NCBI GenBank assembly: GCA_033064195.1
Contig: JARBJD010000251.1
Span: 47,845-111,844, forward strand
Reading direction: 5' to 3'
DNA: 64,000 bases
DNA from: Blattamonas nauphoetae
Lineage: Eukaryota > Preaxostyla > Oxymonadida
A program made the translations under genes and the position numbers. The notes under the pieces were generated by a model. That model had not been told where the DNA came from. It saw only the letters and a program-made list of their open reading frames with translations, and did not search any database. Each line of letters begins with the position of its first letter. The stretch's first letter is position 1. Below, piece by piece: positions 1 through 11,038 of this stretch.

Positions 1-3000
1 AATTTCCACCCAGGTCCCCCCAGGATTTTTCATTTTCAAAAATTGTGATTTCGAGAGAAAAACATCCCAAACAACCAGAAATGAAACGAGAAAGAAAAAA
101 TTTTGAACAGGCGTGGAGAAAAGTGGTCGTGAAGTTCGGATCCTCTAAGCTTAAATGTTTAGGACCTCCTATTTAGGAGCCAAAATGGGTCAAAAATAGG
201 CCAAAATATGGTTCCGAAATAGGCACCCCGGCCCAGAATCCTATTTTGGAGGTTCGATTTCTACCTCGATGGATACTCGGAGTTGAGACAAACATTATGG
301 AAAAAAGTGGGACCCAAAAAAATTTTGGTTCCGAGAAATATGGGATGGACGGAAAGAGGGATCCAAAAGGGGTTTTCACCCTGGGTTATTTTACCCTCGC
401 CGGGTTATTTTACTACTATAGTGAACTTAGTTTATCTGGATACATCAGCAATGATGACAGCGAGGCTTTCGGTGATTGTTGTGTTCACATCAGAGTTTGT
501 CGTTCAGGCCGTAAGAAAAAGCGATGGTCGGGGAACATCGAAGCAAGGATAGGAGACGGAGCAAATGGGATGACCAAATCGTACAGAAGTTGTCTCATTT
601 CTCAACCGAGCTTCCTCGGGATGTGAGAGAACTAATTCGATGTTGGGTTCCGAAATTTGCCTTCTTGTTCGACAGAGTTGTCTCAGATTTGCAACATCTG
701 TCAACACCAAACTTGGAGATGGTGAATTTCAGACTGTTGTCAAGACATACAGCCGAATCTCTGAGAGCTCGTGAGTTCGCGACAGACGATGTTATGGTCG
801 TTGTGTCCTCTGGGAGAGAGAAGGAAGCGACACAGAGTTTGATGATCGTCAATGCCCGTCGGAGATGAATGAATGGTGGTGAAATCGCAAGTGTCGTCAC
901 CTTTCTCGACGGAGCTGTTTTGTGGTGCGGGGTAACTGACAGTGTCTTTGAAGGCAAACGCGTAAAGGAACGTAATTACATTCGTTTTCGGAATAGCAAT
1001 GCGAGTTGAAGTTGTTCGGTGTCAGACTGACACCTCAGAGTCGATGATAAGCTTGCACCGAGAGCTGTTTTGTGCCGGCATACAAATCTCCAGTTTCGAA
1101 CAATTCTCGATTAGAAACTCGGAGATGGTGTTTTGATGTTTATTCAGGCAGAATGCTGACCCCAGTGATCTTGATAATCCGTGATGGAAGATGCGGCTAC
1201 GACTGGTTGTAGTCCGCCCTCATAGTAACAATACTCGTCAATAAGATCGTTCCCCTATACTGGTTGAGGCATATATGCTTAAATTTGTCAGCGAAAGAGA
1301 TGTATGTTGCAATTGTTGGAATTTGAAGAGTTGTAGAAACGAGCGGCGCTGTTGTGTTCAAAACATGAGAGAACTCAAGGAAGAGGGAATATTTCAAGAT
1401 GTCGATGGATAGAAGCCGATTTGTGTCCACTATTTTGGAATTTTGAAGTTGTCGGAATTATCGAGGGAGTCGGGATAGAGGATCCCTGTTGCGTCGACAG
1501 TGCACTCACGATGAAGTGGCAACAGTAAATAGATGCTTGGGGCTCAGCTTGGAGGGTTATTTACGGTTTGCCTTTGTTTAAATACCACTCTCCCGGAATC
1601 GATGGGACCTTGATTTTTGTGGATCTCGGCTTCGCTTATCGTGCGTTGTCATCGCTGATTCTGTCCTCCTCTCCTTTTGAGTTTGTTCATTGCATGATGG
1701 TACTGGACTTTACCACGTCATTGTGTCGATCGAAGTCGCTGGTGAGAGGGACACATGAGTCCCACACCTCACATGATCGATATGCTGAGTTCACCCTCAT
1801 AATCTTCTTACCCTGTCTGTACGGACAACTTGGATGAAAGTCCGGCTGTCTTCAGGTGAAGATAATTGAAATTGTTGAGGGTTCTTCCTCCGAAGGATCG
1901 GCATGTTCAGACCAGTCCGACTGGAGGGATCCAGTCTGATAACATTCGCCGGTTTATCGTCCTTTCATATCGTTGATGCGTATTCCTGTCTCCTCATCGT
2001 AGGGTTGCCTCCTATTCTGTCTGTGTTCTGGACTCTGAGTCCGGTTGGTGAAGTGTGCGATATCTTGTACAACTAACCTTCGCACCCGTGACGAACACTA
2101 ATTCGACAGTAATCACCAAATCGAAAAGACACTGCGCTAATAACTACATCTGGAGTTGGTGAACGATTCGAGGATCAATCTGCTCCAACTAGGTTTCGAG
2201 TGAGCCCTTCGTTGACAAAATGTCTGGATACGAGATCCGTGAGCTACTATTGTAAACTAGCATGTCATGGGAGTGTGGGTTTGTGGGTTGTGCTGCCAGA
2301 GAAAGGCAAATATTTGTTGACAGAAGTGAGGTCTCAATAATATGATTGACCATCAAAGGAGCATCAACTTGTTAAGGATCGATATTGGAAAGAGATATTT
2401 CCATGAGTAACGATGAGGAGATGGCATAAATGTATTTGAATGAAGAAATTGACCAGGCCTACCCATTAATAACTTATTCTTATAATTGATCACACCATAT
2501 CTCGTCATGAGAGGAGCCCCAGGTTTCGTATTGGACCTACTGGAAGGGCGGTCCAGTCCTCCTCACGGACGATTCTCAACATCTCGACGACTATTATGGT
2601 CTAGTGGTGACATGACACGAATCGAAGCTGGAAGAAAGGTTCGCAATTTTTCTTGTCATCTTGCAGGAAAGTTCCAAATTCCATGAATTGTGTAACCTCA
2701 GTAATTCACCCACATTCTTTGTCTCATGGTTTTGTCTCTTCATTGTCACACACCCTCTCAACAGTAATTCGGTCATTTCGCATCTCCACATTCCCTCAGC
2801 ATCTCCTCTTCCGTTTTTCATGACGCGATTGCCATCCGACAGTTGTGTGTAGAAGAATTGAGCTTTCCTTCACTCTGGAGACTCTTCTGGAACTTTTCAG
2901 TCGTTTTGTGTGGATTCACACGAATCACCATTTCCAACATACACATCCTTGACCCTCTACCAGACATGAAACATCTTTTGTTCAAACACACTTGCAGAGG

Positions 3001-3080
3001 AGGAGTGTGATTCTGAGTGAAATGACACACGCGTCACAAAATCGCACAGACGCGTAGACTCTCCAACAAATTCACGCTGT
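1..3080. other. Region without a supported gene
   Basis: I find no gene I can defend here. Short minus-strand open stretches at 595-957 and 1197-1430 have the Ser/Thr-rich, alternating-hydrophobic look of the beta-helix surface proteins found at 21-27 kb, and may be decayed pieces of one. They share no recognisable motif and the frame is not continuous. A GC-poor hairpin-like AATAGG-rich stretch lies near 165-250. The other open frames are short and overlap one another on both strands. Confidence 0.3.
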
Positions 3081-3152
3081 GTACAACAAACCAGTGCTCT
3101 CCCACTCCGTATGAGTGATATGGTCTCATAATAATATGTTGTGGGTTGGTCC
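3081..3152 (-). repeat. Dispersed repeat, empty-site copy
   Basis: Read on the minus strand, the core of this segment (GACCAACCCACAACATATTA onward to GGAGTGGGAGAGC) matches the two flanks of the foldback element at 5971-6493, with the element absent. It therefore records what the insertion site looked like before insertion. The outer part (GTACAACAAACCAGTGCTC) recurs inverted at about 3433-3453. Confidence 0.7.
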
Positions 3153-3427
3153 GTCAAAGAACCGAACCCATGGACAATCTAATGCCAAATCATGTAATTA
3201 TCAATTATTTTTTCCCAATAGAGTGAATCATATTGAGAAAATCTGCCCAAAAGGGCGGGAGGAAAGAGAGCAAAAGAAAAAATAACTCTTGGGGGGATCA
3301 GCCCCAAGTACCAGAAAAGCGCGAATGGGCGGAGAAAAACTGGCTTGTGCCTGCGAAAGCGCAGTGCACGATCATGCAGAGTCCTTGACTATGTCCCTCC
3401 ACGAGCGCCGGTGGTAGAGGACGTAGT
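3153..3427. other. Spacer between dispersed repeats
   Basis: No gene or structured RNA is evident. The stretch separates two members of the dispersed repeat family (3081-3152 and 3428-3514). Confidence 0.3.
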
Positions 3428-3514
3428 CGTGGGAGAGCACTGGTTTGTTGTACAGGGCATCCTGTGGGAGTGCCCACTACCAAACTAGGGCTCTCCCACC
3501 CGTATGAGTGGTTG
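3428..3514. repeat. Hairpin repeat related to 6498-6556
   Basis: GTGGGAGAGC..CTGGTTTG pairs with CAAAC..AGGGCTCTCCCAC to give a stem of about 19 bp around a loop of about 35 bases. The right part (3456-3514) is an inverted copy of 6498-6556, and the left part is an inverted copy of 3081-3110, so the hairpin combines two versions of the same repeat. A tRNA reading was considered and rejected because there is no cloverleaf. Confidence 0.6.
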
Positions 3515-3714
3515 AAAGGATGCTAAAGTCGACAGACAACAAGAATGAGAAAAGAAAAGAAGAGATATCTTTGATTGAATGTAGAGCTTGCTCTGACGGA
3601 CCGTCCCTCCCGTGAAGCTAACACAAGGCGCTCGCTCAAGCTTATGCGAGAGTCGTTCCGTTGGAGTGTTGTAAACTGATGTCAGGACTCCATCTTGCAA
3701 TGGTTACGGAACGA

Positions 3715-4467
3715 CTACCTGTGGCCTCCAGATTGAAAGGCTTCCTCCAGCTGCTCACTTGGTCCCAGTGAGGTGCCCCCAACAGACGACCGTGAAACTA
3801 TGTCAGGCTTTCTTTCATGTTGAAGGAGATGGAGGTCTACAATGACAGACACGATCGACGAAGTGCACCCGAGCTGAAGCAATGATGTCATCAGAATTGT
3901 ATGTTGCTTCAGAATAGAGATGCTCAACTCATTCTTTGTTCCCACTGCAGTGTATCGATTCTGTCTTCGGGTGTGATTCCAACGACTGATGAGTCTGTTG
4001 ATCGTAGCATCGATGTTGAACGAGGATCGTTCTGATTCTAGTTCTTCAAGAATCTCGTCGCTTCTTCTAATCTCCAAACACAGGGCCCAGGCAGACGATT
4101 GGTACCTTCGAAAGGGGGCAATCAGATGTTCACCTACTAAGAACTCCTCTCTGTGTTCCTTTCCGTCGACGATATCCAGATCGGATGGCTTGTGGAGAAT
4201 GACGAGCAGCCGAGTGATGAGAGTACGTCTCCTCTGAATGATAGACTTGATTTGGTCCCGCGACAAATGTCTCATCACTTCCAACGAGTCATGAGAAGTC
4301 TGATCCCATGCTTCCAGTTGGGATGAGCACTGAGAATCCATTGTGGATTTAGTAAGTGATGTCTCGGTTCGAGTCCTCGTTTTGTCCGTGAAGGAGATGC
4401 TGTTCGACTGGTAATCCGTGTGAAGGCGAGGGCGAACGAAGAGGAGAGGAGCGTGTTCAATCATCAT
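3715..4467 (-). CDS. Hypothetical protein, 250 aa
   Basis: This is an uninterrupted minus-strand frame. I place the start at an in-frame ATG at 4467; the frame is open for five codons further upstream but only from a TTG. The protein is hydrophilic and mostly helical in composition, with clusters of charged residues (LVILHKPSDLDIVDGKEH, RRSDEILEELESERSSF). It has no signal peptide or membrane segment. The C-terminal third contains a Leu/Ile/Val-rich stretch (LQLGCTSSIVSVIVDLHLL). I recognise no domain. It could be one exon of a larger gene of the helical-repeat class seen at 7.4-9.2 kb. Dispersed repeats begin about 200 bases past its stop. Confidence 0.45.
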   Translation of the reverse strand: MMIEHAPLLFVRPRLHTDYQSNSISFTDKTRTRTETSLTKSTMDSQCSSQLEAWDQTSHDSLEVMRHLSRDQIKSIIQRRRTLITRLLVILHKPSDLDIVDGKEHREEFLVGEHLIAPFRRYQSSAWALCLEIRRSDEILEELESERSSFNIDATINRLISRWNHTRRQNRYTAVGTKNELSISILKQHTILMTSLLQLGCTSSIVSVIVDLHLLQHERKPDIVSRSSVGGTSLGPSEQLEEAFQSGGHR

Positions 4468-4482
4468 TCTCCTCCTCGTCAA

Positions 4483-5930
4483 CCATCTCTCTTGCCCTGC
4501 ATCTCCAAGGACCTGCTCAATTGTTGCATCCCACCTGACTGGGTGTATCGATCCAGTTTTGACGAGGTAAAATGCGTCTCCACATCCAATACGGTCTCAT
4601 GGACAGGCGACTGCAGAGATCAGAACTATCCACTCTCCTTCCGTTGGAATGGTACTGGCGGAGAATGAATTGGTGCGCCAGCTCAGCGAATCTCTGGTTG
4701 TTGCGTTTCTTCCGTGAGTGGGACACGCACCATCGTGAAAGCCGCAACTGAAGATGTGAAAGGCGTTGAGACTGGACGAATGCAGATGTCTCTATCTTTG
4801 TCCAATTCTTCATCTATCTGTCCAGATTGTCTCGATATTTTCTTCACTATGCTGTTAGGAGACGATCGAGTCTGAATTGATCCTTATTTCCTGTTCGTCA
4901 GTTGGTGGAATTGTGTTTCTTTCTGATCCATGGATATTCTCCACTCACAGACGATGAACGCTCACCCTATCTCCGACCTCGACGAAACCGCTCTTGTGAA
5001 ATGTGCCTTTCAGTCTCGGTTGCTGATAAACAACGATAATTGTCTTTTATGTGAGAATACTCACCTTTGTTCTCGAGAGATGCGTTGTTCTTCTAAATTT
5101 CTGCGGCTGGTCGCGAAACTCCTTGTGTCGTGAGCTGTAAATTGTTTCTTCGCGAGAAAACGAACTAATCAGCTATTTACAGGGAAATACTTGTCATGAT
5201 GGACGCCAAGGGTTTATTGGCTCGGGAGTCAGCCAGAGTTTTGGGGAGAGATCTTTCCCGAGTGAAATCAAAAATATCCTGAGTGACAATGTGAATGGAC
5301 TGATTCACTGAAGCCGTCGTAGTCTGCTGTTTGATCTTTTATCGTTATTTCCTTTCACTCCCGCCCTCGCAACATCGCACTTCTGAAGGGCGCGAAGTGG
5401 TTGAGGGATCCCCTCCGTGGGACTGATCCTCGCCACTTCCGCCCCGCCGATGTCTGGATCGGCTAGCAGACCTGTCTCGCGAGGGTCGGGGAGGTTTTCT
5501 AATGTTTCCGTCACATTCATTTTTGGCATCAGATACGTTCGTCTATGACGGCTGTTGACACAAGCCGTTGAAAGATATTCTTCGTTTTGCATCTTGCTTG
5601 AGAATAAAGATTCCATTGACGTTTTCCATTTAGGTTCTGGGATGATGAAGTGTCGCATTTTGAATCGGACTTATTGCTGTAATCTGCCGCTGAATGCCGC
5701 TTGTCACTCCAAACCAGTTGTGAGGTGGAAAAATTGAGGTTTTTGAGGGAGTAAGATGCTTATGATAGCGAAAGAGTGGGTGCCGAACGAATTCCAGCAG
5801 CTTTGTTTGTGGATTCGAAATGGAGTATCTCTCGGCTTGTTACAACCCGTTCTTCCTAGTATCATCCTCCTTAGTATATGGATGGATGAAAGAAGTCAAT
5901 GGAATCTCAATATGATTGTCCATTAGTGAG
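4483..5930. other. Region without a supported gene
   Basis: Open frames at 4517-4813 (minus), 4930-5133 (plus) and 5305-5658 (minus) overlap frames on the other strand and carry no motif I recognise. A short hairpin with a GAAGTGG/CCACTTC stem lies at about 5391-5441. Exons of a neighbouring gene may be hidden here, but I cannot place splice sites. Confidence 0.25.
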
Positions 5931-5970
5931 ATTTGGCTGACCAACCCACAACATATTATTATGAGACCAT

Positions 5971-6493
5971 CAGGGATCCAAGGATCCAAGGGATTTTCAC
6001 CAAAATACGAAGAAAGGGGTTCGATCACACAAAAATGTTTTGACATGTTCTCTTTTCTAAAATTGAATCATAATCGTGGAGTCGACTCTTAGCTGAATTG
6101 GTGGTGAGACGGAAAACAGGATTGAATGGCTGAGTACTTGGGTTTTGTGTCGATGACATCTTGATCGGACCCATTCGATCCTCGAATCGAGGATCGTCTC
6201 CCAAACTGTGTCGTAAGATATGGCAAGACTACCCAAACAAGATTCATTGTGTGTATCTCTTTCAGATTTCCCAGATCCTCCAGGATTTCAGTGTTTTGGG
6301 TGATTTCCATTCTCAATATTTCCAAGTATTCTATCTTCCAATCCTGTTTTCCGTCTCACCACCAATTCAGCTAAGAGTCGACTCCACGATTATGATTCAA
6401 TTTTTAGAAAAGAGAACATGTCAAAACATTTTTGTGTGATCGAACCCCTTTCTTCGTATTTTGGTGAAAATCCCTTGGATCCTTGGATCACTG
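5971..6493. mobile_element. Foldback (long-TIR) element, 523 bp
   Basis: The arms at 5971-6125 and about 6337-6493 are inverted complements, beginning CAGGGATCCAAGGATCC and ending GGATCCTTGGATCACTG, with about 210 bases of unique loop. The flanking sequence joined without the element (GAGACCAT/ATATCACTC) is present intact, inverted, near 3117. That defines the ends and implies either a 2-bp AT duplication or none. The element has no coding capacity. Family unknown; CAG..CTG ends with a 2-bp target would fit the Tc1/mariner/pogo group. Confidence 0.8.
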
Positions 6494-6497
6494 ATAT

Positions 6498-6556
6498 CAC
6501 TCATACGGAGTGGGAGAGCCCTGGTTTGGTAGTGGGCACTCCCACAGGATGCCCTT
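6498..6556 (+). repeat. Dispersed repeat, filled-site copy
   Basis: The sequence running from CACTCATACGGAGTGGGAGAG through AGTGGGCACTCCCACAGG is an inverted copy of 3456-3514. Together with about 5938-5970 it forms the host repeat split by the 523-bp foldback element. Confidence 0.65.
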
Positions 6557-7422
6557 CACCTGTACAGACTCTATCGACAGGTGAAAGGTGTGATTTGCTC
6601 TATTTTCTCATTTTCACTCAGTTGTCTTTGGATCACACATTCAGACGCCTTCTGAACGATAAAGTTTCCTTTATTTGTTAAATCGATGATAGCTCCTATC
6701 TTCTCCAGTTCATTAGATTAGATGTCCCTGGTTTGTGATATTCTTTTACTTCTCATGGTCACATATTCAGCACTTTTCAGGGTGATGGCTGACTGTTAAT
6801 GAGAGTGGAAGGTTAGCGACCAAAATTCACAGTTGGATGAATTTCACCATTTTCTCCTATCTGGTTCTCTTGTTTATTTGATTTCTTTTTACCTACTGCC
6901 ACGATCTCCACATTCCAATCGATCTTCCTAATTCTATTGAACTTCCACTCAAAACAAATCATCATTCGAGATATTCTACAAATGTCATTATTGAAACATT
7001 CTCCTGAATTTCCAAGACTATTCGCGAGAAACTGAATGCTCATCGCATTGTGACCTTTCTTTGACTTTTGATGAATGTATTACTTTATCTCGGTTCTCTC
7101 TCACAAAATGTGATTTTCACGTCGTTTTCTAACATTGACCGATTTTCTGATGTGTTTTGTTCCAAAAAGTGTGCAAATATGTCCTGAAAAAAGAACGACG
7201 TTTTTGAATGTGATCGCGATGAGATCACACTAATTCACCCTTCTCATGTATACTGGACAACTAAATTTTAATTCAGCAAAATTTGATTTTTTTCCACGCA
7301 CATTAGTGTTTTGTATCATTTCACTCAGAATCACACAGGAAGAGTCAGCTGTTCAGAAACGAAAAGTTAGAATTGTGACGTGAAATCTGTTTTTGAAATT
7401 TCATTTTCCACTCATGTCCATC
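6557..7422. other. AT-rich intergenic region
   Basis: No gene or repeat is supported. The segment is AT-rich with only short random frames. It is the downstream flank of the minus-strand gene ending at 7423. Confidence 0.4.
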
Positions 7423-9160
7423 TTACCAAAAATAAGCGGGTTGTCCATGGTTTGATCCGATTTCCCACGACACGTGTCGGATGAAGGTCACAATTTGTGT
7501 TGGAGTGCGTCTTTTTCCCGATCTGGTCAACCATGCATCGAGTGTATCTTCAACACCCGCTTGTCGGAGTCTCTCGGCTCGCTGCTTCCATCTCGTCTTC
7601 TGCCTCTCCTTCATCATCTCGTCGTTTCTTGCGAAGGAGTTCAACCTGTTCCCGAGAGCGGTCTCGTCTGTCTTCTCCACCAACCACCCCACTTCCCACG
7701 ACTCCCTTCCCGTCTCCACATCCTTCCCTTCCTTGTGCAGTTCCCTCTCAAGTCTCATGATATGGTTCAGAACTCGATTGATCTGTTCTGGGACAGTCGT
7801 GGAAAGTTTGGCAAGGAATTCGTCTCGTTGGAAGACAAACAGCAGATATCGCTGTGACGGAACCACAACCCGATTGAACTGCAGAAGCGGCTCATATGGA
7901 CTCTCCTCTGTCGTCTCTTTCGGAGGAGCTAAGCCCAAAGTCATGTCCGAAATGAGTGAAAGGACGCGATCGTGGAATTCGTGATCTGTGAGAGGGACGG
8001 TGGTCGGCTGGACACGCGTGAGCACTCGTTCGATCATGTTCTCCTTCAGAAAGACGAAGACTGAGTGGGAGTGCGAGGGGCCTTTGTTAGTGTATTTGAG
8101 CAGGTCAACCAGAAGACTCGTTTGGCGGTGCTTGCTGGTCTGCTCGAGAAGGGAGAACATGTCTGGCCCAACTGCAAACAGTGATTCGGTGGCTTTCGAG
8201 AGATTTGGCATCGACTTGTGGAGTGAATAGCGGATGATTCTCCATGACAGTGAAAGTGCAGAGTTGATCGTCGCACTCAATCCCTTCTTCTGATCGGCTG
8301 GGATGTGTGTGAAGAGCGATGGGAGCTCAAGGCAGGTTGTGATGGCTGTTTTGACGCGAGGGAGGATGTCACCAGCGATCAACCCCTTCGACGAGAATGA
8401 AAAGAAGTGAAAGGCAGACCTGTCCGATGGTGAAGGATTTCGATCCAAGACGATCGTAGAGGATTCCGAGCCCGCCTGACACGATCTCCAAGTTTTGATG
8501 AAGTGATTTCGCTGTGGCGTTGCACAGCGGTGCTGAGGTGTTGTTGAGGATTGCCCTCGTTGCGCTGAGACCGACATCGACGGCGGAGACAAAAATTTGA
8601 AGAAAGTGAGGAGCTGAAAGAATGTGGAGACGGTCACAGAAAGAGTGCCCGTTCGTGATGCTGACCCAAAAGTCGTTGATCCTCGCTTTGGGAGATGCTT
8701 TGAGAGGTGGTTTCTTGTGGTTGTGCAGCTGATGGAGCAAGTTGAGTCCACACGTCACAAATTCCCAAATCTTGCCGATCAAGTGGAATGTTGACTCGTT
8801 GATCGAATTGTGTTGTGTTGTCGAATCTGTCGAGAGAGACTCCATGGACAGGATTTGGTTTGTGATGGCCTCGTCGAGTTGTTCCACGAATTTGATGGGT
8901 TTCGAAGCTCGATCAGCGGGGTCGATGTGAATTCGGTGTTGGGCCAACATTGAAGCAGGTTCTTGATTGCTGGCGTGTCTGTAGAGTGAGTGGGCGACGA
9001 TGGAGAGGACAGAAGGGTTGGGCGAGAACAAGAACGCAGCCAGACTCTCCAAGAAGAAGGGGGACAAGTCACTTTTCTCAATCTCTTCCAGTGTCGTGCT
9101 GAATGAGGCCTCGTGGCGAGAGAGGAAGGCGGAAGAGGAAGAAGGTGTGGATGTCATCAT
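7423..9160 (-). CDS. HEAT/ARM-like helical protein (one intron), about 567 aa
   Basis: Two long minus-strand frames join cleanly. Exon 1 is 9160-8420 and exon 2 is 8385-7423 (TAA stop). A 34-base GT..AG intron (8386-8419) makes exactly the required frame change, reading GQ|GLIAGDIL across the junction. The start is the first of two Met codons (MMTSTPSSSS). The protein is rich in amphipathic helices of HEAT/armadillo character (LESLAAFLFSPNPSVLSIV, SLLVDLLKY, VLNHIMRLERELHKEG). It ends in a strongly basic segment (MMKERQKTRWKQRAERLR). There is no signal peptide. Large families of such proteins occur in oxymonads and their function is unknown to me. The clean frame suggests an expressed gene. 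The minus-strand fragment at 59.6-61.2 kb has similar character. Confidence 0.75.
8386..8419 (-). other. Spliceosomal intron, 34 nt
   Basis: On the minus strand it runs from GTCTGCCTTTC to CGTCGAAG. It is pyrimidine-rich and its length (3n+1) exactly links the two open frames either side. Confidence 0.75.
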
Positions 9161-9750
9161 GTGAAGGCATTTCCCGATCTGAGAGAAGAAAGAGAGGAAA
9201 CGACGCAGACTGACAAGCGTACAAGAACGCTTCTAGTCGACACGAATCTAGCGAGGAGTGAGGAAGGGAGCGACGATTCACAAATGCTCACGTTTCTGTC
9301 TTCTGACGACATTCCTGAGTGAGATGAACACATTTCAGAACAGAATGAACCATCAAAACAAAACCACACCAATCAGCAGCACCAACTGAGGGAGAGAGAG
9401 CTGAAGAACAATCTCGAAAAGAGAAGCAGACCGGGCAAGACGTCAGAGGCATAGTTTCACACAAATATGTTAAAAGTGACACTGGAGCATGTTGCAACAC
9501 AATATTCAGGCCTTTTTCACTTTCTGAGAGGACGAGAAGCAGAGACATTGAGCGGCGAAAAACAGATCGAAGAAACCTGATGCCACAGCGAAAAGAACGT
9601 CCAAAATCGAACTTTTCAGGGCTGCTGCACCATCACTGGTAAATCTGACAAGAACTTTTACAAGTGACTATAAATCTCAGAATAATTCTGGAAATAGGAA
9701 GCAGACTGTCACTTTCGTCGCTCTATCATCTTCAGCATGGTTGTCTGGCA
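9161..9750. other. Intergenic, upstream of the helical-protein gene
   Basis: The short frames here are mutually overlapping and look non-coding. The segment is the likely promoter region of the 7423-9160 gene, but no promoter motif is identifiable. Confidence 0.3.
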
Positions 9751-9752
9751 TA

Positions 9753-10594
9753 CCCTCCTTCCAAAACCCGTCACTTTCCAAAACCCGTCACACTTTTGAC
9801 GGGTCATCTTTGTTGTTTCCACCTCTCATTTTCATCTCAAAATTGTTTTTATTCAACTTTTTTGAAATGAAATCAATTGAAAACAAATTGAGAAAAAGTC
9901 GGGATAGTAATACCTCCTTGTTCTGGTCAAGGTGATCAACCCTGAATTTTGTTGTGGGTGATCCTTCTCGACCAGTTATCGTAAAGACCTCTCGTTTTCA
10001 CTAAATCGAATGTTTTGGTGGAATTGAAGCTTTTCTGCCATTTTCAATCTTTTTTAAGCAACAGACATTTCCGTCTTTTCATCATTTTGCGCCCAACGAT
10101 CAAAAATGCAACCTTTCAGTCACTACAACTTCTTCACTTGTCACAAATTTTTGTAAAAATCATTCGGAGAGCATCATCCTCTTGGTCAAATGATAATTTC
10201 TTCAAAAAGTTAAGATAGATGCCAAATTTGTGTGTAAACTGTCGAAAACACGAGGTTTTGGAAAAGTTGAGAATTAAGAGTTGTTCAGAAAAGAATGAAA
10301 ATGGCAGAAAAGCTTCAATTCCACCAAAACATTCGATTTAGTGAAAACGAGAGGTCTTTACGATAACTGGTCGAGAAGGATCACCCACAACAAAATTCAG
10401 GGTTGATCACCTTGACCAGAACAAGGAGGTATTACTATCCCGACTTTTTTCTCAATTTGTTTTCAATTGATTTCATTTCAAAAAAAAGTTGAATAAAAAC
10501 AATTTTGAGATGAAAATGAGAGGTGGAAACAACAAAAAGATGACCCGTCAAAAGTGTGACGGGTTTTGGAAAGTGACGGGTTTTGGAAGGAGGG
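9753..10594. mobile_element. Long-TIR TA-flanked element, copy 1 (842 bp)
   Basis: Flanked by TA on both sides. The inverted arms are about 305 bp (9753 to about 10056 against about 10290 to 10594). They start CCCTCCTTCCAAAACCCGTC and carry the box CCAAAACCCGTCAC twice in tandem. A unique centre of about 230 bp separates the arms. A second, near-identical copy lies at 57546-58378. There is no coding capacity. The TA duplication fits a non-autonomous Tc1/mariner-type element. Confidence 0.85.
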
Positions 10595-10814
10595 TAACAT
10601 GATTGAATATTGGATTCAACATGGGATCCTTCGAGGTAGGAGTCACAGACATGACAGTTCAAACTTGGGGTCACGATAGGTTGGTGGATGTTACAATATT
10701 TTGGGTAGGATCGTGGGATCGATGTTCTTTTCTTATGAATCAGCTTGAAAATGTGGAATGCGAACTAAAAGAGAGTGATACACAAATTTTTAAAGAAAAT
10801 TGAAGGATACAGAT
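10595..10814. other. Spacer
   Basis: Nothing is supported here. The spacer lies between the long-TIR element and the 3' end of the next minus-strand gene. Confidence 0.3.
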
Positions 10815-11038
10815 TCAGCAGAACAGAAAATGGGTAAACACAGAAAAATGTGAGTTTTGGCAATGCCTGAGCTTGTGGGATATCTTACAGTGAATCAGAA
10901 CGAATCCCGACACATTTTCAATATCCGCAGAAGAGTACAGAATCAGAGAAGTCACTAAATCAACCATAAATGAAGTAGTCTGGATGAGTGGATGATGTTC
11001 TGACGATTGTGCATGTCGACAGAGTATTTGGAATGGTT

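Noticed and set aside
3428-3514. tRNA-like gene
   Set aside because: It forms one long stem rather than a cloverleaf, and the A and B box motifs are not in the right places.
5305-5658. Minus-strand 117-codon frame as a gene
   Set aside because: No motif, an overlapping frame on the other strand, and unsupported start.
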